DNA from: an uncultured Odoribacter sp.
GTDB taxonomy: Bacteria > Bacteroidota > Bacteroidia > Bacteroidales > Marinifilaceae
DNA length: 64,000 nt
Direction of reading: 5' to 3'
Assembly (NCBI GenBank): GCA_910578985.1
Contig: CAJTSF010000009.1
Span: 1,902-65,901 of the forward strand
A program made the position numbers and the translations under genes. Shown piece after piece: positions 12,001-17,773 of the stretch. Each line of letters starts with the position of its first letter. The stretch's first letter is position 1. The notes under the pieces were generated by a model, which saw only the letters and a program-made list of their open reading frames with translations, ran no database searches and was not told where the DNA came from.

Positions 12001-12218
12001 TTGTAAGTCACACCTTCCAAGCAAGCGACTTCCGCCTGTAAACGCAACGTATCTCCTTCGAACAAATCTGTCTTCCCAACAATCTTCACTCCTCCCACCT
12101 GTTTACATACCGAAGCACTACCTTCCCCCGAACCAAACGTATATTTTCGGGCATCCAACGTCTGTGCATTTGTGTATAAACCACACAAAACAAATAATAT
12201 ACAAACAATTGATTTCAT
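1..12218 (-). CDS. Giant secreted Ig/PKD-like repeat protein J (C-terminus outside window)
   Basis: The frame is open from an ATG at 12218 to the left window edge: 4072 codons with no stop. It starts 6 bases after the stop of gene I, so the two are probably co-transcribed. Residues 1-19 are a signal peptide ending TNAQ. Modules in order: an N-terminal Ig plus PKD-like unit ending in a GEGDGYAQ linker (to about nt 10960); about six Ig-like domains with C-x-G starts and Y-x-C-x-x-x-N-x-CG ends (nt 10950-9300); about 18 units of about 88 aa with YCEG....YxLY motifs, interrupted by PKD/SprB-like stretches (nt 9260-2110); one set of four Ig-like domains; and a tail matching that of G. Alignment of that tail predicts roughly 500-600 further residues outside the window. 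The family resembles giant Bacteroidota surface adhesins. Adhesin function is inferred. GC is about 50 percent in the 3' half (spot checks), higher than in G. Confidence 0.95.
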   Translation of the reverse strand, partial: MKSIVCILFVLCGLYTNAQTLDARKYTFGSGEGSASVCKQVGGVKIVGKTDLFEGDTLRLQAEVACLEGVTYNVNWFRQDGTNLLKVSEIYEVLGITQAHAGGYYCVVEDQLTGQQTRSDVVTVSILPNGLSISKVSLTEVRLELCEGETNESLSVADITFNTERCSDAVKQKIINKEYTVSYTWKRNGNIVGTGEKMSFSSITLAEAGQYICEVEVQVGTAGNNSNVAGTSGVCNVAVASAPRLSVFPGETATVIFGHSTELKVSGAQRYEWSTGSRDSVLAVSPHVETVYRVTGYNGGKCSASKEITVDVIRLELNLGGDRVIFKGETLEMDIQTNADSVLWYKDRDRMMVARMAAPMPTAMRAARASGELVGKNTPVQLSPDVTTTYRLEVYFQGTMSTVPFTVTVKDGYAGGEGDGYAQNCLPPRIIAQSGPKDEAGCELQDVELFVQPEGTELQLTWEIFDRSAGKFVDYAGAGNVTGLGLNRLTFKGFEGTNNGIYRCRVSNACGEVVSDTFALNNKRAPMIIGRLNDDQTLCQDEGKTARLGIRVEPAKNITYEWFKADSVGNFQQLADYTGNYMELVLMPSSDGIYKVRTSNECGIDSSQINLSVVTPPIITSFSDKVYVCEGGDTELYVEVDGKGSFEYTLVEYDKYDYLQEIDRKSGSPLVVLNNVTENRIFRWIVENQGKKCGSKQSELISVSVDRPLSFYENIPQGWDTLVCRGDKFIKFVSVNQLQSSSPLKYTWLKDNAELPGQTTNVLIFDSLPADAGGEYKVRVQNKCPFIESNPFTLRVNEVPKVLSSPDVDRTYCEGKALHLRVVASNEYKVDSIRWYLNDYKLIDERNHVKGAGTTDLTADTMDNGHAGVYVARLYNICGFSESTPATVNLLQKAVFDFKLENYDTLLCTPEYLEVTATGPDLRYKWLYNGKPILDEFGREVASSITNALKMSDVPGWDKSGNYNCLVQNSCGDELSKANLTFSVTAPFNLGGENVYCEGGDGVTLRLEGSLPHVIYELHEVGQDTALQTLYGDDVKRGDTLYFPYVKAGNYQVIALDTMQCRTVMPNEVTVQEDPWPRKFISSVARPVCSEGGNGDIALSGSEKYIEYFLCKRDENDPQGRWDTLQRIYPGTNKALLMKNITQGIYKVVARNPVSFCEVGMDEILDLRPHKLPSVGKLSVVDMNDIHCIGTKSDVKLMYDHFQPGYTYTLKRNGVLTDKVKKYYPAVFEEVEVGQYCVTITDTAGCSFDVGNVRVFGQQAPRIVNLNGQGGIFCPESASPRFIELDNTQAGVVYSLYRDWSEVNTVHILDTMSRYGGAMTLEVPTKEGTYYVMATDTTPKHCSVRMNGEVTLKASRFDLNLPGGGVVKVFDESQQTLTVSAHDAVGKVDYYWRPIENLASNNNNSPSVTTIPVTEPLLYIVTGTDEMGCSVERDVKVEPYGCAFKGAILDSEGNVAENEQVCRGDAIYLKSRFQCGGGLTAYYLHYRSEYRTYVNSVYETVGYWVNVPYYTTRFFPYITSYEWYDDNGRIASGDEVSSIHYVKKESGWVYCKMTNGPRHYGRVTGTGYHHLSWDPVQTRTYKVWVELQQSPKIFHVEDPGLREVVLNAEELIQLNQSEHVVSYHLEYNGGDGFKEVKDTEMDGNGGNLDFYISGDRMQWGYYRVVGEYQNEGELGLKCVREMNGRVEIRRRGFQERLEIERPMCIGDSTADLRITTSSKDVIYHICREEGNNRWDTLSTWYRGTGEAIIIKDVPKGVYHAVASVDYVDNVLDGEVEVKEEPLPDIADFRFMDNDSINCWGEDPRVIIRMDDYQLGYTYSLIRDGEDLNEERRTSPVMWLGVLDGEYQVKITNEAGCSVLSPKHTVEEVTPPVIQRLIGDERPFCDPREEGERILTLGASEEGVLYSFRWRSDGEVFKDTLGNGGQIKLSVPLVDREYYVVATDTLTGCAREMDNDVYIQLSPLAVTADKAIVTTTCGTPAQLRITVKGATPPLKIEWNNEEFLAAGQKNEQNPYTIPLLDQSKRFRVTVTDSLGCIRETEVLAECVPEEEIPPRPEPGDSEDLPDGTGGPLLAWIHDGACISAVGDTVYVTEGASLGFCAYATGGLGKYSFRWSDSYGLLSDARSFKGWRPSESGYLYLEIMTPDGQVATDRVWIAYNGDELLPPMPPDFPYVPCPVAPDKPKPLQIDIMDGYCNEELDTLVLCQGKIMSLCADAVGGCGNYSVRWFDDVRTLGIGRGLRYAKAESGYVYLEITSDGDNQTALDTIWVSVGKTPLRHRIADGGLRCILPEDYVEVTVDGSESDAVYQLEHSLTNLAFEPVQTKNGTDGALTFYMDDAAYGFYRVTASFPGELGCSSVMFDEIEVRRSPRAFNISGGWEYCEGSPIEGTVWVDTTEVAAEYSLYRGNTKVETLDGTDDSLGFTGYYTAGRYYVEARIGQCVTDMNGEVEVKVVPRPQLGTITPSGIVCQTSGPWEIGISASQPGHRYYLKRELYNTELERWGDDSVRGVAPGGLTFGTYQEEGDYYVVAVHEEKGCEFAFEGPKIRYSEPKPIRWSVDKCITERTVVDEEEHMRVKYDTVYRYTKNGREVWVYRDTVRWTTQTSHRVWDKREITLIDVDTLLNYWLSYNGGTPGLVNIYPGNVVLEDMPNGSYCITAEDPETSCRTEELCDFMSTMVTGYVDDTLFTCGGDVEIPVHDADPDAEYHLCFDWDEYGEMPLETCRYPNAVFRPGALDPGVYRFIKKKLPDPAYPNDVCEEHHIFEIVTGNPPFAVKVIPDLQGDDLYRMCPWDVCEIGLEEMEAGVTYSLEFTANGETKTLSRLDQETNRKVVEWDTVWDMNYREVQINGGPGWTLMADSTMRLVPARYEDVTSFGKYSAEGWYEVVADNGCRRSISRFGIIHTDPPQQRQVYGDEKCVHGLTDSIRIFLSQRDQHISYYLYLEDQKVDSILYTAPDSVTSFNYQYAVGCYYVWAETNSPTCRTKLDRTVCMNYPPAKYSLELAGQTKVLCRETDSIPIYMIHTDIGVHYQVEWNNRKIGRPVEGTGDYLLIGSAREPGDYTVVAWVGNCEERMTGILTVRPGKAPEILLPDTMRYCQGAGGIEVEMPAPTSDTLRYSLWNPKTNELLEQRDGDPFGGAFTFSGKHMLDSIWVSVEDLRGGCSDMKTVRLIEDTLPLQFRLMNENNGFLCPDSKTNMYVDGSEAGVEYRLYKLESGQLMGTGTGVNGREVKLADVGDVASYHAVAVLLKNESCQTPMLDTIELKPAPEIQVYELTTVNKYYCYVDEASGKVALPSSQVGIRYELLKDGVALGRAFIGDGNPLEWNRLEGKSCDSINSVDEFPDEMGWSDGRRYTVQAIDPATGCKRMMQGEGVIIMEKDPRLISFYPTIEQNVCVGEPLSANVPVALGCNLTYVLEKDGAEIYRGEQPVYDIAAMTDTDYGIYHWVVENSCGSDHTADEFLVSPRDEVKLKNKMKNASFCGKGEGEKVTLVSGFENALYTEWYKLGDETVLSTAQILVLNSKEEIGTYVCKAWNECSKDRPLTDTVEVTFGTPQLNIQLRRDTLCVGEEIIYGVETDATVRWFKGDKDLGRTGRRLVLNNVVRSDEGVYSISAKNLCGETFVDVGMLAVDDTIHITDVSQDVVLCLGYSTNLFIKADTNTPNNRITYRWYHDKDLISTNENCPVGPFRDRLQQSYTVWYNNACTDEQKQNYHTVQIDIPQPITYDVPRTLIQFCANCIDDTVLRLNTDPGMLAKYEWYYRANEQDTMRTLQESKADTLSIKMCTRNSGFYYCHIRNACDQKTVPTSWIKIDSIPEILSEWPSVDTICKAAPHTIVLKTTGGNMTYRLHILYPDGKYWVEEASYTTYESEYKFKIPNVADNWDGAKLWCDVLNSCDTLTTDTMTLRIKPLPTLDITPLNGVACGSDGIDMILTLNGGVAPWEYGYRLNGSEELHKEIDIMQFTDTLHVDSSGVYEFVYMQDGNGCSIPEFYTKAIMTVPTLSTIDLVCDQTMVCRRDTVKLGVKITGGEGPWRFTLNEYEQDLGSNKTTDYLIYSRDTVLDLVYLQLGRYIYSVEP

Positions 12219-12224
12219 TCCTTG

Positions 12225-15107
12225 TCAATTATTTCTTAAACAACGAACATACATGTAACTATTGCGCGCAACCCGATGCTTACCCATAGCCGGTAAAACA
12301 CTTGGTACATTATTTACATCAGAGAGATTCATCGTAATTCCACGCACAATAGAAGTCGTCTTGTTTCCACCTTTTATCGGTAATCCCGACCACCAACAAA
12401 CACTTTTGGTCGCATCAGCTGTAATAGCAGTTGCCGTTTTATTAACATAACCTCCCCAATAAGCGCTAAAACCGGTCGTATTGCAATCTCCGGAAGGACA
12501 CCAGACCGAATTTCCTGAAACCATTAAGGATTTCACATCACCTTTTCTATCCCAACCATAAGTTTCTTGATCAGTTATTCCTATGAATTTTTCCAATATG
12601 CCCCACTCATTATCCGAAGGAAGATGCCAACCATCCGGACAGATACCCTGTATATCCACCTTACTGTCAGGAACATATTTTACTCCATAACTAACCAACA
12701 GATTATAATTAAAAGTCTGATCAACACCTCTCCATTGTGTATTACTTGCATTAAAAGAAGCCGAACACTCACCTCCACACAAAACCTCCCACCAAGTATA
12801 TAAGCCGCCGTATTGTTCACACTTCATAATATCCATACATCCTCTTTGCACACCTTCTTCTTTATGAGCATTTTCCAAGTTTTCCAAGGAAACTCGATCA
12901 CCTACATTCAAATTCTTCGCCATCCAGCATTGTGTCCCAATCTGTACCGTCGGATATTCTCTTCCTTCATACTCGATGGTCGCCCCGCACGGACAATCTG
13001 CCGGATTAGTCGTTTTCGGCTCGACTGTAATGTGGATAGGTTGTGTTTGGATGTGTTTTCCTACCTTAATTCGACAAATGACCTCATGTACTCCCTCTGC
13101 ATTTCCAAAATGAGTCCGTTTCGCTTTATACGTCGAAGATTTCCCGGATTCTGCAAACACCTCTACTCCATTAACTTCCCAAGAAAAAACAGCATCCGCT
13201 CCCAGCGTAACTTTCACCCCCTGCGCCACATCACATCCGTCTACCACATCCGCTAAAATCGAAAAATCCGGTTCCAGATTCAACACCCATACGACCAATT
13301 CTTCCGTCGATATGACTCCGCCCGGACACCTTGCATCTCTTCGAAAACGATATGCCAACGCATTGTCTGTCGTATTTTCAAAAACATCCTGCAGATTCAA
13401 AGACTCTCCTGTCTCTCCCGCCAATAATTCCATCGGTTGATCACCCTTTTTCAAATACCACTCATACTGAAAACTCATTCCACTCTCTTTACCGAAAAAA
13501 GAAGGCAATGTTTGATTGGATACCTGATAAGAAATAACATTCGAACTGCTTACCACCGTATCCGTCATTCGCCCGTTCTCCCCGACAATCCGTCCACCAT
13601 CCGCATAAGTTTTTATATCCGGCACATCCCGCACGGCACGAAAACCCAAAGTACTGTCCTGCATCCTATTATCCGTAATGTAATGTATCAAAGAACGATC
13701 AGAAACCTGCAATTCCGTATTTCCTGAACTGAATCCCCCTCCTTTGGGTATAAAACCACTTTGAGGCCAAAAAGTCTCGTTTGTTGTCACAATACCTTCT
13801 CCATTCAACTCTCCATCTCCTAAATAATCCGCTATGTTTCTATATCCGACAGAAGCTTCTACAGAATAACATATCTCCCGCAGGTTACCACTCATTTCCA
13901 TCAAGCCATTACATGAGGCTCCTGCCGACTCCTGCGTCACCCCATCCGGATGCGAAGCAAATGCGCCACAACGCAACGGTCCCATATGATTTCCTGCATT
14001 CACATTTTTTGCCGCATCCTGTACGTATTCGGTGTCTTGATAAGCATTAATCACCTCACCTTCTCCTGCTACAGCACTATAATTCGCCGTATTCCAAGCA
14101 TAGCCTCCCACTAAGGCAGTTTCCGGAAAAGGTCTCCGACAAGATTTTTCAAACTCCAATTCTGTCATCGGACGCAATCCCGCCCAATCGCAATAACACA
14201 ACATTTCGAAAGGAGAAAGATAATTGCATGCCAAATTTTGCCCATCATCTTCTGCATTATAGCGTATATCTTGTGTCAGATTATGAGCGAAAATAGCCGG
14301 ACGATCCGGTTCATTAATATAAACGACAATCCCATTACGTGCAGAAGGCTTGGTCTTATCGCCGAAAATGTATTCTCCCGGTTTCATGGAAGCCAAACCC
14401 GGAATACGGTATTCTTGCTGCCGGCGAGAAAGTTTATTCAAAAAATCGACATATTGAGCCTGGCTCAATTCATATTTCATTGCATAAAAACCGGAAAAAC
14501 CTTTAGGATAAGTCGCTTCCAATGTCCAATTATCGTTTCCGACATTAATTTTCAAAGCACCTGATTTGTCAATCAAAGCTGCTTGATCTGCATTTTCTAT
14601 CGACCATATCGTATTTTTTGCTTTTCCGTCTCCCGCATAAAACGCTCCTTCAGGCACCAATACCATTTCTATCAATTGGACTGAAAATTCCACTTTATCC
14701 GCCGATATCGCATCATCCACCGGAATTCCCGCCAACTCCGACAGAACTAAAGCAACCCCCTTGTCCGTTACGTCAGCAGCCCCATTCATTTGCGGAAATA
14801 AAAATACCCCTACACCATTGTCTCCAACACACAAATTCAAGCCGGTAGCCTCATGCCCTGTCAATTCTACATTAGCGTGTTTCCACGCACCAGCATCCGT
14901 TTTCAAGCGATATTTTACAAATACCCAAACTGCATCCCAATTATAAGGATCATTCCAAGCATTATTCCACGAGACGCTAAAGTTTAATTGTACTTTTCCG
15001 GATTGGTGACGTGCTCGAACAAGCTCGCCATTTACTCGTACATTATTGGCAAATATATCTACAGATGCCAACCAAAGCAGTATCAGACAAATTATTAACC
15101 TATTCAT
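12225..15107 (-). CDS. Secreted FGE/SUMF1-like protein with C-terminal FISUMP domain (I)
   Basis: 960 aa from the ATG at 15107. The frame extends 10 codons upstream, but this Met gives a clean signal peptide (MNRLIICLILLWLASVDIFA) and the same spacing to NNVRV as in the paralogues. Residues 21-145 form the family's N-terminal beta domain (SWNNAWNDPYNWDAVWVF). Residues 147-493 are FGE-like: EMVLVPEGAFYAGD, FYAMKYELSQAQYVDFLNKL, GLRPMTELEFEK, MEMSGNLREI and a final GFRAVR. There is no F5/8C insertion, only about 35 residues at that place. Ig-like and PKD-like linkers follow, then a FISUMP domain from about residue 718 (TVQIGTQCWMAKNLNVG, GICPDGWHLPSDNEW, closing YVRCL). The FGE catalytic cysteine pair after the GGGFS strand is absent, so enzymatic activity is unlikely. 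It has its own promoter and lies 6 bases before giant J, matching the F-G pair. Confidence 0.95.
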   Translation of the reverse strand: MNRLIICLILLWLASVDIFANNVRVNGELVRARHQSGKVQLNFSVSWNNAWNDPYNWDAVWVFVKYRLKTDAGAWKHANVELTGHEATGLNLCVGDNGVGVFLFPQMNGAADVTDKGVALVLSELAGIPVDDAISADKVEFSVQLIEMVLVPEGAFYAGDGKAKNTIWSIENADQAALIDKSGALKINVGNDNWTLEATYPKGFSGFYAMKYELSQAQYVDFLNKLSRRQQEYRIPGLASMKPGEYIFGDKTKPSARNGIVVYINEPDRPAIFAHNLTQDIRYNAEDDGQNLACNYLSPFEMLCYCDWAGLRPMTELEFEKSCRRPFPETALVGGYAWNTANYSAVAGEGEVINAYQDTEYVQDAAKNVNAGNHMGPLRCGAFASHPDGVTQESAGASCNGLMEMSGNLREICYSVEASVGYRNIADYLGDGELNGEGIVTTNETFWPQSGFIPKGGGFSSGNTELQVSDRSLIHYITDNRMQDSTLGFRAVRDVPDIKTYADGGRIVGENGRMTDTVVSSSNVISYQVSNQTLPSFFGKESGMSFQYEWYLKKGDQPMELLAGETGESLNLQDVFENTTDNALAYRFRRDARCPGGVISTEELVVWVLNLEPDFSILADVVDGCDVAQGVKVTLGADAVFSWEVNGVEVFAESGKSSTYKAKRTHFGNAEGVHEVICRIKVGKHIQTQPIHITVEPKTTNPADCPCGATIEYEGREYPTVQIGTQCWMAKNLNVGDRVSLENLENAHKEEGVQRGCMDIMKCEQYGGLYTWWEVLCGGECSASFNASNTQWRGVDQTFNYNLLVSYGVKYVPDSKVDIQGICPDGWHLPSDNEWGILEKFIGITDQETYGWDRKGDVKSLMVSGNSVWCPSGDCNTTGFSAYWGGYVNKTATAITADATKSVCWWSGLPIKGGNKTTSIVRGITMNLSDVNNVPSVLPAMGKHRVARNSYMYVRCLRNN

Positions 15108-15156
15108 ACATACACGTTTATTGAAGCCTATAAGCACAAAAAACCTATATTCGCTG

Positions 15157-15187
15157 CAAATTTATATTATTTATTTAAAAGAACAAC
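15157..15187 (-). promoter_or_regulatory. Bacteroidota-type promoter upstream of I-J
   Basis: On the minus strand a GTTG (15187-15184) is followed by exactly 19 bases and TAAATTTG (15164-15157). This fits the Bacteroidota housekeeping consensus TTTG-N19-21-TAnnTTTG with one mismatch. Transcription would start near 15150, giving a leader of about 40 bases before the ATG at 15107. It lies in the 100-base gap after gene H, which otherwise holds nothing I recognise. It implies that I-J can be expressed apart from F-G-H. Confidence 0.7.
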
Positions 15188-15207
15188 CATTTTTAATGGA
15201 GTAACCG

Positions 15208-17766
15208 TTAGTTTGTTACACTTGTCTCATTTCTCACACACCGTACACTAATGGCAAAATCCGTGTCTCCTTCATAGGGACGTACTTGATCAGAACCTTT
15301 ATCAATGGTAATACCAATCGCCGTTCCACCTGTTTTTAATGTGGATGACCAATAATCACCGGACTCATCTCTTCTTGAATATACTCCTGTCGATGGAGCA
15401 TAATATCCTGACAACGACAAACGAAGTTTATCTACCAAAGAACTTCCCTCTCCCCGGTCGTTTGCGGCCCTCTCCAAATCATCCCATTCCGCTTTTGTCG
15501 GAATATGCCAGCCATTGGGACAAATCCCCTGCACTTTCTCTCCACTTTCTCCTTTAGTTGCAGCGCTCCATGTATAAAGACGCCCATATTTCTCCTCATC
15601 CACGCCGCTTGCCTGATAGCTGTCCGGAACATTTATACGCAAGTTGGCTTGCATCCAACAATTTCCATCCTCTCTGGGAATTGTCGCATACGTATTACCA
15701 TCTGCATCTACGACTAAATCCCCGCAAGACCAACATTTTGAATTGGAATCGGTTTCTTTCGGTGCAATATAAACAGCAATCTCCTGACTTTGTGTACATC
15801 CTTCTATCTCCGACTCACAAATCACAGTGACTTCCGTTCCAGCATCACCTAAACTCCTATCCGGAGTATATTCCGCAGCATCAACATCATGATCCTCCTG
15901 TCTAATATACTGATTAACCCGCCAACGAATAGTTCCCGCCTGATGATGGGATGCGCTGATTACACGAGATTCATCACATGCATTCACCGTATCTTTCAAA
16001 CTGCTCAAATGCAAACCATTATTATGAAAAATCAGTTCCACTTCATTGGAAAGTAATTCTCCCCAACGAGAACAAGCTATGCGACGTACATAATAACTGA
16101 AAACACCGGGACGGCGAACTGCAGGTTCGTACTCCAAATCTTTTTGAGTCGCCTGCGGGATTACAGTCCATCGGTTACTATTTCCTTCGCGTACTACCCA
16201 ACGATAAGAGGTGGTACGAGCGTCTGCCGAAGAAATCTCTCTCACCTCACCTTTTTCATTCATACATACAACCTGCTTGACCGCACCGATTTGACCGGCA
16301 AAACCCGCCGATATGGACCGACAAAACCGACCGCCGCCATCTTGTTCATGTCCATCTTCTGAATCCATGTCCAATTTGTCCCTATTGGAAATCTGCAATT
16401 TTGTCAAATCCGAACGAAAACCGCCACCACGCCATACGGTACCACTCCAAAAGGGTTGTATGTTTCCATTTCCGCATTCGCTTGTAAAATCAACAGTTGC
16501 CGCGATACAACATTCTTTCAAATTGCCCGCCATTTCCATAATACCCCAAAAAGAAGCTCCTGCTGTTTGCGCCGTACTACCGGAAACAGCAAACGCACCC
16601 CCACGCACCGGATTATTTCGCCGATTATTTGCATTTACATTCCCCACCCCATCAATCCGCTCATTTAAGGTGCCGATATTTTTTACATCCGCATCGACAA
16701 TGGCAACTGCTCCGCTTTCCGTTCCCCAAGGATATGCCAATGGCCGAGGATATTCCGGAAAAAGTCGGCGACATGCTTTTTCATACTCCAATTCAGACAA
16801 TGGACGTAAACCGGCCCAAGAAGCATATGAAAACATATCCATAGCACTTAAAAAGTTGCAAGCCAAAGCCTGTCCATCTCCATCTTCTCTTGCAATACCA
16901 TTGTTATTTAAATCATTAATGAAAATCAACGGCGATTCATCCTCATTCAAACCCTTTTGCAATTTAATACCATTACGCAGTTTTGGTTCTGGAGAACCAA
17001 CTCCTCCAAGCTCCACCTCTCCATCAAAAACGAAACGCCCTTCCGGCATATCATATGTATTGGTTAACACGATTTGCTCGTCTAACGATAGCAAATTTAA
17101 AAAATCAACATATTGCCCTTGAGTAATCTCGGTTTTCATACAAAAAAAACCATTGTAGCCTTTGGGATACTCGGCAGAAAGATCCAATACAGCACCGGTT
17201 TCATCAGAAAAAGACACGGCATCTTCCGAAACAATCAAATGAGGTTCCTGCGAACCAGTAACACAAAAAGAACCGGATGCTGCCCCGTCACCCAAATAAT
17301 ATGCACCAGCAGGAATATACACCATCTCTATTCCTTGGACAGCAAAATAAAGTTCATTATTTTCCACTTGTCGAGCAGTAATCCCATTGGGGATTTTGCA
17401 ATTAATCCGACACTGCAAATCAGCCTTACCGTTAACAGGAGAATCCTGCCATACAAATAAACCGACAACTTCAGAACCTGTCTCTCCAGGCAAATAACCT
17501 CCCTGCGGAGCAATTTGATGACCTGTTGGAGAGAAAAACAAAGGATTCCAAACAGGTTCTTCTTGCGTACGATATTTAACAAACAACCACACCGCATCAA
17601 AATTATAACCATCTTGCCAAGAATTGTCCCAAGACAACGAGAGTGATAAAGTAAAATGATCATCATTTACCCCTACAATCCGCACATCATCACTAATTTT
17701 CAGATTGCCGGCATGCAAAGTTGTACACAGCAACATTAAACTACAAAGCCAAGTAACTATTTTCAT
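15208..17766 (-). CDS. Secreted FGE/SUMF1-like protein with C-terminal FISUMP domain (H)
   Basis: 852 aa, the shortest of the eight paralogues. Residues 1-19 are a signal peptide (MKIVTWLCSLMLLCTTLHA). The N-terminal beta domain carries SWDNSWQDGYNFDAVWLFVK. The FGE-like domain runs from about 165 (EMVYIPAGAYYLGDG) to about 500, with GFFCMKTEITQGQYVDFLNL, GLRPLSELEYEKACR and GIMEMAGNLKE. It lacks the F5/8C insertion seen in A-F. An Ig-like linker with SYYVRRIAC and a PKD-like domain follow, then FISUMP at about 677-852 (GNCWMQANLRINV, GICPNGWHIPTKAEWDDLE, DYWSST, SVRCVR). The end of its FGE domain (RFCRSISAGFAGQ) diverges from the usual TFRLG strand. It starts 7 bases after the stop of giant G, so it probably belongs to the F-G-H operon. 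Catalytic FGE cysteines are not in the expected place; a lectin-like role is inferred. Confidence 0.95.
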   Translation of the reverse strand: MKIVTWLCSLMLLCTTLHAGNLKISDDVRIVGVNDDHFTLSLSLSWDNSWQDGYNFDAVWLFVKYRTQEEPVWNPLFFSPTGHQIAPQGGYLPGETGSEVVGLFVWQDSPVNGKADLQCRINCKIPNGITARQVENNELYFAVQGIEMVYIPAGAYYLGDGAASGSFCVTGSQEPHLIVSEDAVSFSDETGAVLDLSAEYPKGYNGFFCMKTEITQGQYVDFLNLLSLDEQIVLTNTYDMPEGRFVFDGEVELGGVGSPEPKLRNGIKLQKGLNEDESPLIFINDLNNNGIAREDGDGQALACNFLSAMDMFSYASWAGLRPLSELEYEKACRRLFPEYPRPLAYPWGTESGAVAIVDADVKNIGTLNERIDGVGNVNANNRRNNPVRGGAFAVSGSTAQTAGASFWGIMEMAGNLKECCIAATVDFTSECGNGNIQPFWSGTVWRGGGFRSDLTKLQISNRDKLDMDSEDGHEQDGGGRFCRSISAGFAGQIGAVKQVVCMNEKGEVREISSADARTTSYRWVVREGNSNRWTVIPQATQKDLEYEPAVRRPGVFSYYVRRIACSRWGELLSNEVELIFHNNGLHLSSLKDTVNACDESRVISASHHQAGTIRWRVNQYIRQEDHDVDAAEYTPDRSLGDAGTEVTVICESEIEGCTQSQEIAVYIAPKETDSNSKCWSCGDLVVDADGNTYATIPREDGNCWMQANLRINVPDSYQASGVDEEKYGRLYTWSAATKGESGEKVQGICPNGWHIPTKAEWDDLERAANDRGEGSSLVDKLRLSLSGYYAPSTGVYSRRDESGDYWSSTLKTGGTAIGITIDKGSDQVRPYEGDTDFAISVRCVRNETSVTN

Positions 17767-17773
17767 ATTCTCT

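Noticed and set aside
15187..15199. Inverted repeat as terminator after H
   Set aside because: The stem is only 5 base pairs with a 3-base loop, and it overlaps the -33 element of the I-J promoter. A weak terminator cannot be excluded.
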